Positions 43,712 through 53,445 of a stretch of 64,000 bases of DNA are shown here, piece by piece. The notes beneath the pieces are model-generated. The model made no database searches. It saw only the letters and a program-made list of their open reading frames with translations, and was not told where the DNA came from. Every line of letters begins with the position of its first letter. The first letter of the stretch is position 1. A program made the position numbers and the translations under genes. Location: positions 1-64,000 of the forward strand of contig CANPGM010000018.1 of NCBI GenBank assembly GCA_947573605.1. Direction: 5' to 3'. Source of the DNA: an uncultured Roseburia sp. GTDB lineage: Bacteria; Bacillota; Clostridia; Lachnospirales; Lachnospiraceae.

Positions 43712-44775
43712 GTATGGAGCAAAAAACGGATATCAAATCAATGAATCTATCGGAGCTTACGGAATTTGTGACGCAGCTTGGTGAAAAACCGTTCCGCGCG
43801 CGTCAGCTTTACCGATGGATGCATATCAGACATGCCGAATCCTTTGAGGAGATGAGCGACCTTTCAAAAGCATTTGCAAAAAAGCTTTCGCAATGTGCGG
43901 CACTTGTCTGCCTGAAACAGGAACAGGTACTGATTTCTTCGATTGACGGCACAAGAAAGTACCTCTTTTTGCTGGAGGACGGAAATCTGATCGAAAGTGT
44001 GCTGATGCGTTATAAGCACGGTAATTCCGTCTGCATTTCTTCGCAGGCGGGCTGCCGGATGGGCTGCCGCTTTTGCGCATCGGGGATGGACGGTCTTGCG
44101 AGGGGGCTTACTCCTTCCGAGATGCTCGACCAGGTCTACCGGATCGAGGCGGATACGGGAGAACGCGTTTCGAATGTGGTGGTGATGGGAACCGGAGAGC
44201 CTTTGGATAACTTTGACGCTTTGATTAGATTTACGGAGCTTTTAACGGATGAAAACGGCTTAAACATCAGTCAGCGGAATCTTACCGTGTCCACCTGCGG
44301 CATAGTGCCGCGAATCAGAGAACTGGCGGAGCAAGAACCGAAATTTACGCTTGCGCTGTCGCTTCATGCCGCTACGCAGGAAAAGCGCGCAGCGCTTATG
44401 CCGATTGCCAGAAAATACGAAATACATGAGGTCATTTCCGCCTGCAATTATTATTTTGAAAAAACGGGCAGGCGGGTGACATTTGAATACAGTCTTGTTA
44501 AGGGCAGCAATGATTCCGACGAGGATGCCGCTAATCTGGCGGGGCTTTTAAAGGGGTTAAACTGTCATGTAAATCTGATTCCCGTAAACCCTGTTGAGAG
44601 TCTTTCGTTTGTCCAGCCGAAAGAGGCGGTCACGCTGGCATTTAAAAATAAGCTTGAAAAATGTGGAATTAATGTTACTATTAGAAGGGAAATGGGCCGC
44701 GATATTAACGGGGCCTGCGGACAGCTTCGAAAAAGATACAGTAATGCGATGGAGAAAATGGAGGAACAGGTATGA
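43708..44775 (+). CDS. rlmN: 23S rRNA (adenine2503-C2)-methyltransferase
   Basis: About 355 residues (ATG at 43714 also possible). Radical-SAM cysteines CRMGCRFCASG, VVMGTGEPLDN, ALSLHAATQEKRAALMP and the C-terminal catalytic cysteine (MGRDINGACGQL) are intact. It methylates A2503 of 23S rRNA and A37 of some tRNAs. It overlaps stp by four bases. Confidence 0.95.
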   Translation: MSMEQKTDIKSMNLSELTEFVTQLGEKPFRARQLYRWMHIRHAESFEEMSDLSKAFAKKLSQCAALVCLKQEQVLISSIDGTRKYLFLLEDGNLIESVLMRYKHGNSVCISSQAGCRMGCRFCASGMDGLARGLTPSEMLDQVYRIEADTGERVSNVVVMGTGEPLDNFDALIRFTELLTDENGLNISQRNLTVSTCGIVPRIRELAEQEPKFTLALSLHAATQEKRAALMPIARKYEIHEVISACNYYFEKTGRRVTFEYSLVKGSNDSDEDAANLAGLLKGLNCHVNLIPVNPVESLSFVQPKEAVTLAFKNKLEKCGINVTIRREMGRDINGACGQLRKRYSNAMEKMEEQV

Positions 44776-45500
44776 AGACGTTTTCCATAACAGACATTGG
44801 AAGACGGCGTGAAATAAATCAGGATGATATGTTTACGTCGGAGAATGCGGTTGGAGCGCTTCCGAACCTTTTTCTGGTTGCTGACGGGATGGGAGGGCAT
44901 AAGGCCGGAGAATACGCCTCAAGCTTTACGATAGAGACAATCGTTGAACATATTCGGGAATCACAGCAGACGGAACCGGTCATTCTTTTTAAAGAAGCGA
45001 TGGAAGCCGCAAACAGCGGACTGCTGAAAAAAGCAGAGGAGGATATTGAGAAGAAAGGCATGGGTACGACCATTGTAGCCGCAACGCTGCTTGGATTAAT
45101 ACTTTATGTAGCGAATATCGGCGACAGCCGCCTTTATATTGTGAATCAGGATACGATCACGCAGATTACCAGAGATCATTCGCTTGTAGAAGAAATGGTT
45201 CGTATGGGAGAAATGAAAAAGACAGAAGCAAGAGAACATCCTGATAAAAATATTATTACCCGTGCAGTCGGCGTGATGCCGGAAGTCGAGGCCGATTTTT
45301 TTGAGATAGAGCTTGGAGCGGAAGATACGGTTTTAATGTGCACGGACGGATTGACGAATATGGTCGAGGATGAGTCGATCAGAAGAATCATACTCGGAGG
45401 ACGCGATTTGGCGGAAAAGGCGGAAAAGCTGGTGGAAGCGGCCAACGGAAACGGCGGCAGGGATAATATTACGGTAGTGTTAATTGACCCGTTTGCATAA
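44772..45500 (+). CDS. stp: PP2C-type Ser/Thr protein phosphatase
   Basis: 242 residues. The metal-binding motifs TDIGRRREINQDDM, LVADGMGGHKAGEYAS, ANIGDSRLYIV, TRDHSLV, MCTDGLTNMV and GGRDNITVVL form the full PPM set. It reverses phosphorylation by the PrkC kinase encoded next. Also known as PrpC. Confidence 0.94.
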   Translation: MKTFSITDIGRRREINQDDMFTSENAVGALPNLFLVADGMGGHKAGEYASSFTIETIVEHIRESQQTEPVILFKEAMEAANSGLLKKAEEDIEKKGMGTTIVAATLLGLILYVANIGDSRLYIVNQDTITQITRDHSLVEEMVRMGEMKKTEAREHPDKNIITRAVGVMPEVEADFFEIELGAEDTVLMCTDGLTNMVEDESIRRIILGGRDLAEKAEKLVEAANGNGGRDNITVVLIDPFA

Positions 45501-45525
45501 GTTAGATGAAATAAAAGGCTGCGTT

Positions 45526-45543
45526 TGCGGCGGAATGTGAGGA
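45526..45543 (+). repeat. Repeated leader word, copy upstream of prkC
   Basis: TGCGGCGGAATGTGAGGA occurs here and identically at 52842-52859 before rpiB, each time with its 3' half serving as ribosome binding site. A similar form (GCGCGGCGGAATGAGAGGAA) is found before the gene at 33049. Confidence 0.6.
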
Positions 45544-45546
45544 AAG

Positions 45547-47673
45547 ATGTTAATACAGGGCATGTTTGTTGGAGATCGCTACGAAATTATTGGAAAGATC
45601 GGCGCTGGCGGGATGTCAGATGTATATAAGGCAAAGGATCATACCTTAGGCCGATTTGTAGCGATTAAAGTATTAAAGTCGGAATTTTCAGAGGACATAA
45701 ATTTTGTAACAAAGTTTCGTTCGGAGGCGCAGTCGGCCGCCGGACTGGAACACCCGAATATCGTAAATATCTATGATGTCGGAAGCGAAAACGAAATTCA
45801 CTATATTGTAATGGAGTACGTGGAAGGCATTACGTTAAAAACATATATTGAGAAAAAGGGACAGCTTACGTTCAAGGAAGCTGCGAGTATTGCCATTCAA
45901 GTCGGACGCGGAATTGAGACCGCGCATAATAAAAATATCGTGCACCGCGATATCAAACCGCAGAATATCATGATTTCAACCGAGGGAAAGGTCAAGGTCA
46001 TGGATTTTGGAATTGCAAGAGCGGCGACGTCTAATACGATTAATTCCGACGTTATGGGTTCGGTTCACTATTCTTCGCCGGAACAGGCAAGAAATGGATT
46101 TGTAGACGGAAAAAGCGACATTTATTCGCTCGGTATCGTTATGTATGAAATGGTGACGGGCCGCGTTCCATTTAACGGCGATACAACGGTGCAGGTTGCG
46201 ATTCAGCATCTGCAGGAGGAGATGGTGACGCCGAGCGTGTATGCGCCGAACCTTCCAATCAGCATGGAGAAGATTATCTTAAAGTGTACGCAGAAGAATT
46301 CGGACCGACGTTATGAATCGATGACGGCGCTTTTAGCCGATCTTCGGAAGTCGTTAGTCAGTCCTAACGAGGATTTTGTCGTGATTGCGCCTGTGTCCCA
46401 GGAAAAAACGAGGATTATCGGCGAGGAAGAAGTCAGTAAAATCCGGCAGAAATCCGCAAGCGTTATGATCAGGGAAGAGGATCTTTTAAAGAACGCGATG
46501 CGTGAGGAAAAGGAAGAGTACGAAGAAGAGGTATATGAAGAAGAGGAAGACGACGATGACGACGAACTGAATCCGAAGATGGATAAGGCGATTACGATTA
46601 TGGGAATTGCTGCGGGACTTGTCATTCTTGCGTTGATTGCATTTATATTAATCAGCTTTTTCGGCGATTTTAAATTCGGAAAGAAGGGAAACGAACCGAA
46701 TCAGCAGAATACCGAGACGGAGACGGAGGAAAAAGACGGCGTTGAAGTGCCGGATTTACGAGGCTATACGTATGACGAGGCAAAGGCGGCGGTCAACAAG
46801 TTAGGACTGGGCATTAAGCCGGCGGGAACCGTTTCTTCGAACGAGTATGAAGAGGGACAGATTGTAAGCCAGACGCCTGCGATGAACGAGTCGGTTGCGA
46901 AAAACACGACGATTGAAGTGACGATCAGCAGCGGCGCAGGAGAAATCAGTATACCGGATGTGACGATGCTTGACGAAACCGCGGCATATGACAAACTTTC
47001 CGGCGAGGACTTTATTCCGGTAAAGGAATACGCGTATGACGCAGCCGTTCCGCAGGGGAAGGTGATCTCACAGAGTCCGGTCGGCAATACGCTGGGAAAG
47101 AAAGGGGATACGGTTAAAATCATCATCAGCCGCGGAGCGGAAACGGCCGCGCTTGTTTCCGTACCTGATTTATATAATGTCAGAGAAGATATCGCGAAAC
47201 AGACGCTTACGAACGCAGGACTTACTCCGGGAAGTACGACAAGTCAGTATCATCCCGACGTACCTGCCGGAAATGTAGTCAGTCAGGACGTCGCGCATGG
47301 AACGCAGGTAAATCCGGGTACGGTCGTAAATCTGACCGTTAGTCTGGGCGCGGAACCGGGAGGGGGTACCGTAGAACCGAACCAGCCGCCGACTACGACT
47401 TATCAGATCAGCTTAAGTATTAAGAAGCCGGAAAACAGCGGAAATGTAGCCGCAGCCAATATCTATCTGTATGATGCGGCCAATGGAACGGGAACGATTA
47501 TTGACCAGTGGACGAATCAGTCGATTGCGCTGTTCGGGGAAAACGGGCTCACTATTTCAAAGAAGGGCATCGCAACGCCTTCCGGATCTATTTTGATTGA
47601 ATGGCTCGACGCGGAAGGAACCGTAATCGGTAATCCGCAGATTCAGAATCTGGACTTCAAGCCGGAGAGCTAG
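45547..47673 (+). CDS. prkC: Ser/Thr protein kinase with PASTA domains
   Basis: 708 residues. The kinase domain (about 10-275) has GAGGMSDVYKA, AIKVLK, HRDIKPQNIM, DFGIARA and the SVHYSSPEQAR activation segment. An acidic juxtamembrane stretch, one membrane helix (about 350-372) and three PASTA domains (about 395-610) follow. A proline linker leads to an extra C-terminal beta domain (about 625-708). PASTA domains sense muropeptides or lipid II, and the kinase controls growth, dormancy exit and cell wall. Paired with stp. Confidence 0.95.
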   Translation: MLIQGMFVGDRYEIIGKIGAGGMSDVYKAKDHTLGRFVAIKVLKSEFSEDINFVTKFRSEAQSAAGLEHPNIVNIYDVGSENEIHYIVMEYVEGITLKTYIEKKGQLTFKEAASIAIQVGRGIETAHNKNIVHRDIKPQNIMISTEGKVKVMDFGIARAATSNTINSDVMGSVHYSSPEQARNGFVDGKSDIYSLGIVMYEMVTGRVPFNGDTTVQVAIQHLQEEMVTPSVYAPNLPISMEKIILKCTQKNSDRRYESMTALLADLRKSLVSPNEDFVVIAPVSQEKTRIIGEEEVSKIRQKSASVMIREEDLLKNAMREEKEEYEEEVYEEEEDDDDDELNPKMDKAITIMGIAAGLVILALIAFILISFFGDFKFGKKGNEPNQQNTETETEEKDGVEVPDLRGYTYDEAKAAVNKLGLGIKPAGTVSSNEYEEGQIVSQTPAMNESVAKNTTIEVTISSGAGEISIPDVTMLDETAAYDKLSGEDFIPVKEYAYDAAVPQGKVISQSPVGNTLGKKGDTVKIIISRGAETAALVSVPDLYNVREDIAKQTLTNAGLTPGSTTSQYHPDVPAGNVVSQDVAHGTQVNPGTVVNLTVSLGAEPGGGTVEPNQPPTTTYQISLSIKKPENSGNVAAANIYLYDAANGTGTIIDQWTNQSIALFGENGLTISKKGIATPSGSILIEWLDAEGTVIGNPQIQNLDFKPES

Positions 47674-47682
47674 GGCTTTCGT

Positions 47683-48570
47683 ATGCGTGGAAAAATTGTA
47701 AAGGGAATATCGGGGTTTTATTATGTGCACACCTCAGAATCGGGAGTCTACGAATGTAAGGCAAAGGGCGTGTTTCGTAATCGAAATATAAAACCCCTGG
47801 TCGGCGACGATGTAGAAATCGCCGTGACAGACGAAAAAGAAAAAAAGGGAAATGTTGAGGAAATACTGCCGCGGAGGAATGAATTAATTCGTCCCGCGGT
47901 AGTCAATATTGACCTGGCGTTGATAATTTTTGCGGCGGCAAAGCCGCAGCCGAATTTTAACCTGCTGGACCGTTTTCTGGTAATGATGGAGTACCAGCAG
48001 GTTCCCGTAACCGTCTGTTTTAATAAGAAGGATTTGGCAAAGGAAGAAGAACTGGCGGAATTTGTCAGGATTTACAGAGATTGCGGTTATCCGGTGATTG
48101 AAACCAGCGCGAAGGAACGGCAGGGGATAAAAGAGCTTGGTATGCTTTTAGCCGGAAAAACGGCTGCCGTTGCGGGGCCGTCCGGCGTAGGAAAGTCTTC
48201 GCTTATCAATACGCTCCAGACGAACGTTCTGATGGAGACCGGAAGCATCAGTAAAAAGATTGAACGAGGCAGACATACAACGCGCCACTCGGAGATCATT
48301 CCGTTAGGCGGCGATACTTATATTATGGACACGCCGGGTTTTAGCACATTGTCTGTTCCGGGATTTGAAAAGGAAGAACTGAAAAATTACTACAACGAAT
48401 TTAAGCGGTATGAGCCGGACTGCAGATTTTACGGATGCAGCCATATTGAAGAACCGGACTGTAAGGTCAGGGAAGCGGTACGGGACGGCGGGATAAGCAG
48501 TCTGCGGTATGAAAATTATAAACTGCTTTACAGGGAACTAAAAGGGATCAGACGCTATCAGGGCAGATAA
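47683..48570 (+). CDS. rsgA: Ribosome small subunit GTPase RsgA
   Basis: 295 residues. An N-terminal OB-fold, then circularly permuted GTPase motifs NKKD (G4), then GPSGVGKSSLIN (G1), the RHTTRHSEI G2 region and DTPGF (G3). A C-terminal zinc domain has C-x4-C-x-H-x5-C (CRFYGCSHIEEPDC). It helps mature the 30S subunit. Confidence 0.95.
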   Translation: MRGKIVKGISGFYYVHTSESGVYECKAKGVFRNRNIKPLVGDDVEIAVTDEKEKKGNVEEILPRRNELIRPAVVNIDLALIIFAAAKPQPNFNLLDRFLVMMEYQQVPVTVCFNKKDLAKEEELAEFVRIYRDCGYPVIETSAKERQGIKELGMLLAGKTAAVAGPSGVGKSSLINTLQTNVLMETGSISKKIERGRHTTRHSEIIPLGGDTYIMDTPGFSTLSVPGFEKEELKNYYNEFKRYEPDCRFYGCSHIEEPDCKVREAVRDGGISSLRYENYKLLYRELKGIRRYQGR

Positions 48571-48612
48571 GGCGCCTGTGGCCTGCATGGCAGGAATGCC
48601 GGGAGGAAGATT

Positions 48613-49272
48613 ATGAACTGTCTTTCACCGTCGATTTTAGCGGCGGATTTTAAAACGCTGGGAGAACAGCTTCGTCTCATTGACGAGGCAGGCGCCCAGT
48701 ATGTACATATCGATGTTATGGACGGAATGTTTGTTCCGAGTATTTCTTTTGGAATACCGGTGATTCGGACCATTCGCGACTGCACGAAACGTATATTTGA
48801 CGTACACTTAATGGTGGAGGAGCCGTATCGGTATATCGGCGATTTTGCGGAGGGGGGAGCGGATCATATTACTGTTCATGCAGAGGCATGTACGCATTTG
48901 GACCGAACCATTGATGCGATAAAGGCGAGGGGGCTTTCGGCGGGGGTAGCGCTGAATCCGGCGACGCCGTTATCGGAACTCGACTGGATTCTGGAGAAGA
49001 CGGACCTGGTATTGATCATGACGGTCAATCCCGGTTTCGGCGGCCAGGGGCTGATTCCTTATACCGTAGAAAAAATACGGGCTCTGCGGCAGAGAATCGA
49101 CGCGGCCGGGTATCATACGGATATTGAGGTTGACGGCGGAATTACGCATGAAAATGCGGCGGACATTTTGAAAGCGGGCGCAAATATTATTGTTTCCGGC
49201 AGCTCTGTCTTTCACGGAGATATTACGGAAAACGTACGCCGTTTTCTGGATATTTTAAACGCGCGGCCATAG
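48613..49272 (+). CDS. rpe: Ribulose-phosphate 3-epimerase
   Basis: 219 residues. SPSILAADF, HIDVMDGMFVP, HLMVEEPYRY, VNPGFGGQG and EVDGGITHENA match the TIM-barrel epimerase with its metal and catalytic Asp residues. It interconverts ribulose-5-P and xylulose-5-P. Its location after rsgA is the conserved Firmicutes arrangement. Confidence 0.96.
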   Translation: MNCLSPSILAADFKTLGEQLRLIDEAGAQYVHIDVMDGMFVPSISFGIPVIRTIRDCTKRIFDVHLMVEEPYRYIGDFAEGGADHITVHAEACTHLDRTIDAIKARGLSAGVALNPATPLSELDWILEKTDLVLIMTVNPGFGGQGLIPYTVEKIRALRQRIDAAGYHTDIEVDGGITHENAADILKAGANIIVSGSSVFHGDITENVRRFLDILNARP

Positions 49273-49333
49273 TACGCTATTTGTGCCGTAAAGCGGGTCT
49301 TGACGCAGGATGTGCCGGGGAGGTGTGGTATCA

Positions 49334-49984
49334 TTGAAAAAGGCAGTAATTGTAGCGGGCGGAGAAATCGACGATTCCTTCGGACGGGAGTGGCTGCTAA
49401 AGGAACAGCCCGATTACGTGATTGCGGCTGATTCCGGTATGGAATTTTTAAAAAGAATCGGGAAAAAACCGGACTTGCTGCTTGGAGATTTTGATTCGGT
49501 AAGCGAGGAGACACTTGATTATTTCCGTCTGCAGGACAAGATCGAATGGCGGAAGCTGAATCCGGTTAAAGACGACACGGATACGGAAGCTGCGGTTTGT
49601 TTTGCGGTAGAGCACGGGGTAAAAGAGCTTACGCTGCTTGGGGCGACGGGGAACAGGCTGGATCATGTTCTTTCCAATATAGCAATGCTGGGAATCGGAC
49701 TAAAGACCGGGATTTCGATGCAGATCGTTGACGCGCATAACCGGATTCGGATGGTTTCATCGGGAATTAAAATAAAAAAGGAAACGCAGTACGGAGCATA
49801 TGTTTCGTTAGTTGCGTATAGTAAAGAAGTGACGCATGTGTATCTGAAAGGGTTTAAATATCCGCTTGCCGATTATTGTTTAGAGAGCTTTACTTCGATT
49901 GGAATCAGCAATGAGATTACGGCGGAGGAAGCCGAAATTTGTTTTGAGGACGGAATTCTGCTGGTGATTGAGTCACGGGATTAA
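49334..49984 (+). CDS. thiN: Thiamine pyrophosphokinase
   Basis: 216 residues from TTG at 49334 behind GGGGAGGTGTGG. IAADSGMEFL, LLGDFDSVSEE, KDDTDTEAAV and LLGATGNRLDHVLSNI are the catalytic and Mg-binding motifs. It converts thiamine to thiamine pyrophosphate. Confidence 0.92.
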   Translation: MKKAVIVAGGEIDDSFGREWLLKEQPDYVIAADSGMEFLKRIGKKPDLLLGDFDSVSEETLDYFRLQDKIEWRKLNPVKDDTDTEAAVCFAVEHGVKELTLLGATGNRLDHVLSNIAMLGIGLKTGISMQIVDAHNRIRMVSSGIKIKKETQYGAYVSLVAYSKEVTHVYLKGFKYPLADYCLESFTSIGISNEITAEEAEICFEDGILLVIESRD

Positions 49985-50067
49985 AGATATCGATTGCAGA
50001 ACGGGATTGAAAAATAGAGAGAAAGGAAGATCCTGAAAAAGGGATCAGCGAACAGGTATTATCGAAG

Positions 50068-51168
50068 ATGAAACTAGGAATTGTAGGTTTGCCCAACGTG
50101 GGAAAAAGCACACTTTTTAACTCTTTGACAAAGGCGGGAGCGGAATCGGCAAATTATCCGTTTTGTACGATTGACCCGAATGTGGGGATTGTGGCGGTGC
50201 CGGACGAGCGGTTAAAATTGCTGGGAGAAATGTATCGCTCGAAAAAGGTAACGCCTGCCGTAATTGAATTTGTGGATATTGCGGGACTTGTGAAGGGAGC
50301 GAGTAAAGGAGAGGGACTTGGCAACCAGTTTCTGGCAAATATCCGGGAAGTGGACGCAATCGTGCATGTAGTGAGATGTTTTGAAGACACAAATGTAGTT
50401 CATGTAGACGGAAGCGTAGACCCGGCAAGAGATATTGAGACGATTAATCTGGAACTGATTTTTTCCGATATCGAAATCTTGGAGCGCAGAATTGCAAAAG
50501 TGGCGAAGCAGGCGAGAATGGATAAAACGCTTGCGAAGGAGCTGGAGCTTTTAGAAGCGTTAAAGACGCATCTGGAGGCCGGAAATCTGGCCAAGACTTT
50601 TGTTGTACCGGAGGATGAGGATTCTGTTTTATGGTTTGCTTCCTATAATCTTCTGACGGCAAAACCGGTGATCTATGCGGCAAATGTGGCGGAGGAAGAT
50701 TTGGCCGACGACGGAGGAAGCAATTCCCATGTGGCGGCAGTGCGGAAGCTGGCGGCGGAAGAGCACAGTGAGGTATTTGTAATCTGCGCCCAGATTGAAC
50801 AGGAAATTGCGGAGCTTTTGGACGAGGAAAAGGCTATGTTTTTAGAAGAGCTTGGATTAAAGGAATCTGGCCTTGAAAAGCTGATTAAGGCAAGCTATCA
50901 TTTGCTGGGGTTAATCAGTTATTTGACGGCCGGAGAAGATGAGACGAGAGCATGGACGATTCGAAAGGGCACGAAGGCGCCGCAGGCGGCGGGAAAAATT
51001 CATTCCGATTTTGAACGCGGTTTTATCCGGGCGGAAGTAGTTAATTATCAGGATTTGCTGGAGTGCGGCAGCCTGTCGGCGGCAAAGGAAAAAGGCATTG
51101 TCGGACTTGAGGGGAAAGAATATGTGGTAAAGGACGGCGACGTTATGCTGTTTCGGTTTAACGTATAG
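50068..51168 (+). CDS. ychF: Redox-regulated ATPase YchF (Obg-related)
   Basis: 366 residues. GLPNVGKSTLFNSL (G1), NYPFCTIDPN (G2), DIAGLVKGASKGEGLGN (G3), YAANVAEED replacing a strict NKxD, a central coiled coil and the C-terminal TGS domain. It is an Obg-family protein that prefers ATP and binds the ribosome. Confidence 0.95.
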   Translation: MKLGIVGLPNVGKSTLFNSLTKAGAESANYPFCTIDPNVGIVAVPDERLKLLGEMYRSKKVTPAVIEFVDIAGLVKGASKGEGLGNQFLANIREVDAIVHVVRCFEDTNVVHVDGSVDPARDIETINLELIFSDIEILERRIAKVAKQARMDKTLAKELELLEALKTHLEAGNLAKTFVVPEDEDSVLWFASYNLLTAKPVIYAANVAEEDLADDGGSNSHVAAVRKLAAEEHSEVFVICAQIEQEIAELLDEEKAMFLEELGLKESGLEKLIKASYHLLGLISYLTAGEDETRAWTIRKGTKAPQAAGKIHSDFERGFIRAEVVNYQDLLECGSLSAAKEKGIVGLEGKEYVVKDGDVMLFRFNV

Positions 51169-51319
51169 GAAAAGGCGCCGACGGCCTTTAGGCGCTAAAA
51201 AAATAGATGGAATAAAAAAAGCAAAAGCGCATATATTTTCTGCAAGGAGCGGTTTGCCGACCGAACGCAGATTGGAAGAAGGAATGGACGTCTGCGGGAG
51301 GGAGGTAAGAAGGAGAACG

Positions 51320-51577
51320 ATGCGTTTTTGTGAATTGCAGCAAAAGGAAGTAATCAATGTGACAGACTGCAAATGTTTAGGATGCGTCAGCGATTTGGAT
51401 TTTGACGAGAAGGACGGCTGTATCTGCGCGCTGATTGTGCCCGGGCCGGGGAAATGGTTCGGGTGTATCGGAAGAGATTTTGAGATCTTTATTCCGTGGT
51501 GCAATATTGTAAAGATCGGCCCCGATATTATTCTGGTGGACATTGACGAGAAGGAAGCGAGACATAAGATCGGATAG
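51320..51577 (+). CDS. ylmC: YlmC/YmxH family PRC-barrel protein
   Basis: 85 residues from ATG at 51320 behind AAGGAGAACG. MRFCELQQKEVINVTDCKCLG and WCNIVKIGPDIILVD are typical of the small PRC-barrel family linked to sporulating Firmicutes (YlmC/YmxH). The role is unclear. Immediately upstream (51170-51240) is spacer with a GCGCC/GGCGC hairpin. Confidence 0.85.
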   Translation: MRFCELQQKEVINVTDCKCLGCVSDLDFDEKDGCICALIVPGPGKWFGCIGRDFEIFIPWCNIVKIGPDIILVDIDEKEARHKIG

Positions 51578-51727
51578 GGAACGGCCGACAATGCAAGATA
51601 TGATTGACAATTTTATCAATACTAAGTTATACTACATATGGAATGTGTTTCTTTTTAAGTTCTGTAACAGATTAGCCGATAAAGAGCGGCTATGTTTTAC
51701 GTCAGAGACGGAAGGGAGTGTGCGTTT

Positions 51728-52180
51728 ATGAAATGTCCTTTTTGTGGCAGTGACAATACCAGGGTTATTGATTCAAGACCTGCGGAGGATAATACGTCTA
51801 TTCGGCGCAGAAGGCTGTGCGACGTATGTGATAAAAGATTTACGACCTATGAAAAGGTTGAGTCGATTCCTCTGATTGTTACGAAAAAGGATAATAACAG
51901 AGAGCAGTATGACCGCGCTAAAATTGAGGCGGGCGTGCTCCGCGCATGTCATAAGCGTCCGATTTCCGTAGAGCAGATTAACGAGCTCGTGGACGAAGTG
52001 GAAACAGAGATTTTTAATATGGAAGAAAAAGAAATATCAAGCACGCGGATCGGTGAAATCGTAATGGATAAGATTAAGAATCTCGATTCGGTGGCATATG
52101 TGCGTTTTGCTTCCGTATACCGGGAGTTTAAAGATGTCAATACATTTATGAGCGAACTGAAAAAAATGCTGGAGCGCTAG
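51728..52180 (+). CDS. nrdR: Transcriptional repressor NrdR
   Basis: 150 residues from ATG at 51728 (AGGGAG upstream). The N-terminal zinc ribbon CPFCGSDNTRVIDSRP...CDVCDKRFTTYE is followed by an ATP-cone. It represses ribonucleotide reductase genes in response to dNTP/ATP ratio. Its own stop overlaps a terminator stem. Confidence 0.96.
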   Translation: MKCPFCGSDNTRVIDSRPAEDNTSIRRRRLCDVCDKRFTTYEKVESIPLIVTKKDNNREQYDRAKIEAGVLRACHKRPISVEQINELVDEVETEIFNMEEKEISSTRIGEIVMDKIKNLDSVAYVRFASVYREFKDVNTFMSELKKMLER

Positions 52181-52203
52181 GGAGAGATCCCGGCGCTTTT
52201 TTC
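52173..52203 (+). terminator. Terminator overlapping the nrdR stop codon
   Basis: Outer stem AGCGC/GCGCT with an inner GGGA/TCCC, followed by TTTTTTC. Confidence 0.85.
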
Positions 52204-52324
52204 ATAGAGGATTCGGGCGCCAAAATATGGTAAATTCCTGCGGGTGTGCAATTTGGGGTAGCTATTTCGGAAAAAATATAGTAATCTAAAGAAGGCAGGG
52301 AGAAGGAAAGGACTTATTGATGCT

Positions 52325-52834
52325 ATGTTGAAAAAGTTTTATCCGGATGAATATCTGGATTCTGTTTATGAGATTGATTTTGACGCTCTTTATCGGTCGG
52401 GATACCGCGGAGTGATGTTTGACATTGACAATACGCTGGTACGTCACGGCGCGCCTGCAGATGCGAGAGCAATCGAGTTTTTTTCCCGTTTAAAAGCGCT
52501 GGGATACCAGTGTATGCTGCTTTCTAATAATAAAGAACCGCGTGTAAAGATGTTTCACGACGCGGTACACGTAGCTTATATCCACAAAGCGGGAAAACCG
52601 AAGGCGGCAAGTTATTTAAAAGCGATGGAACGGATGGGAACGAATGTTAAAAACACTATATTTGTAGGAGATCAGATTTTTACTGATATATACGGTGCGA
52701 ATCTGGCGGGAATCAGAAGCATTCTTGTAAAGCCGATTCATCCGAAGGAAGAAATCCAGATCGTATTAAAAAGATATCTCGAAAAAGTCGTATTATTTTT
52801 TTATTTCAGATATCGGAAAAATCAGAAAAATTAG
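52325..52834 (+). CDS. yqeG: YqeG-family HAD phosphatase
   Basis: 169 residues. HAD motif I FDIDNTLVRHG, motif II LLSNN, the motif III lysine (HKAGKPKAASYLKA) and motif IV VGDQIFTDIYGANLAG. The family (HAD IIIA) is conserved in Firmicutes, and the physiological substrate in bacteria is unsettled. Ribosome binding site AAGGAAAGGA. Confidence 0.9.
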   Translation: MLKKFYPDEYLDSVYEIDFDALYRSGYRGVMFDIDNTLVRHGAPADARAIEFFSRLKALGYQCMLLSNNKEPRVKMFHDAVHVAYIHKAGKPKAASYLKAMERMGTNVKNTIFVGDQIFTDIYGANLAGIRSILVKPIHPKEEIQIVLKRYLEKVVLFFYFRYRKNQKN

Positions 52835-52867
52835 CCGTATCTGCGGCGGAATGTGAGGAGAGTTCAG

Positions 52868-53311
52868 ATGAGGATTGCGATTGGAAATGATCATGCGGCA
52901 ACGGAGATGAAGTTTGCGGTGATGGACTACTTAAAGGAACTGGGCCACGAGGTAATCAATTTCGGCACGGACGGAAACGAGAGCTGCCATTATCCGGATT
53001 TTGGAGAACGGGTAGGACGCGCCGTTGCGGCCAACGAGGCTGACTGCGGCGTATTGATCTGCGGGACCGGCGTCGGCATCTCAATTGCGGCGAACAAAGT
53101 AAAAGGCGTGCGTGCAGCGGTTTGCTCGGATTGCGCGACCGCGCGTCTGGTAAAGCAGCATAATAATGCGAATATTATTGCGTTCGGGGCGCGGATTGTA
53201 GGAATCGAGCTTGCAAAAGACATTGTGAAAGCTTATCTGGACGCGGAGTTTTTGGGCGGCAGGCATCAGATTCGGATTGATATGATACATAGTATCGAGG
53301 AAAAAAACTAA
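52868..53311 (+). CDS. rpiB: Ribose-5-phosphate isomerase B
   Basis: 147 residues from ATG at 52868 behind GAGGAGAGTTC. GNDHAATEMK, the active-site Cys in LICGTGVGISIAANK, and HNNANIIAFGARI match the RpiB family. It works with Rpe in the pentose phosphate pathway. Confidence 0.95.
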   Translation: MRIAIGNDHAATEMKFAVMDYLKELGHEVINFGTDGNESCHYPDFGERVGRAVAANEADCGVLICGTGVGISIAANKVKGVRAAVCSDCATARLVKQHNNANIIAFGARIVGIELAKDIVKAYLDAEFLGGRHQIRIDMIHSIEEKN

Positions 53312-53362
53312 ATACGGACGGATCGGCGGTTTGAAGTTTTTGCCGTATTCGGGAAAAAAAGC

Positions 53363-53391
53363 TTGAAATGTATGTCCGTTTATTATAAAAT
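53363..53391 (+). promoter_or_regulatory. Promoter of efp
   Basis: TTGAAA (53363-53368), a 17-base spacer and TAAAAT (53386-53391), 55 bases before the efp start. Confidence 0.7.
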
Positions 53392-53445
53392 AGTTAAATC
53401 ACAGAGCCTTTTTGGGCTTATACGTATTTAAGGAGGAAGTTATCC

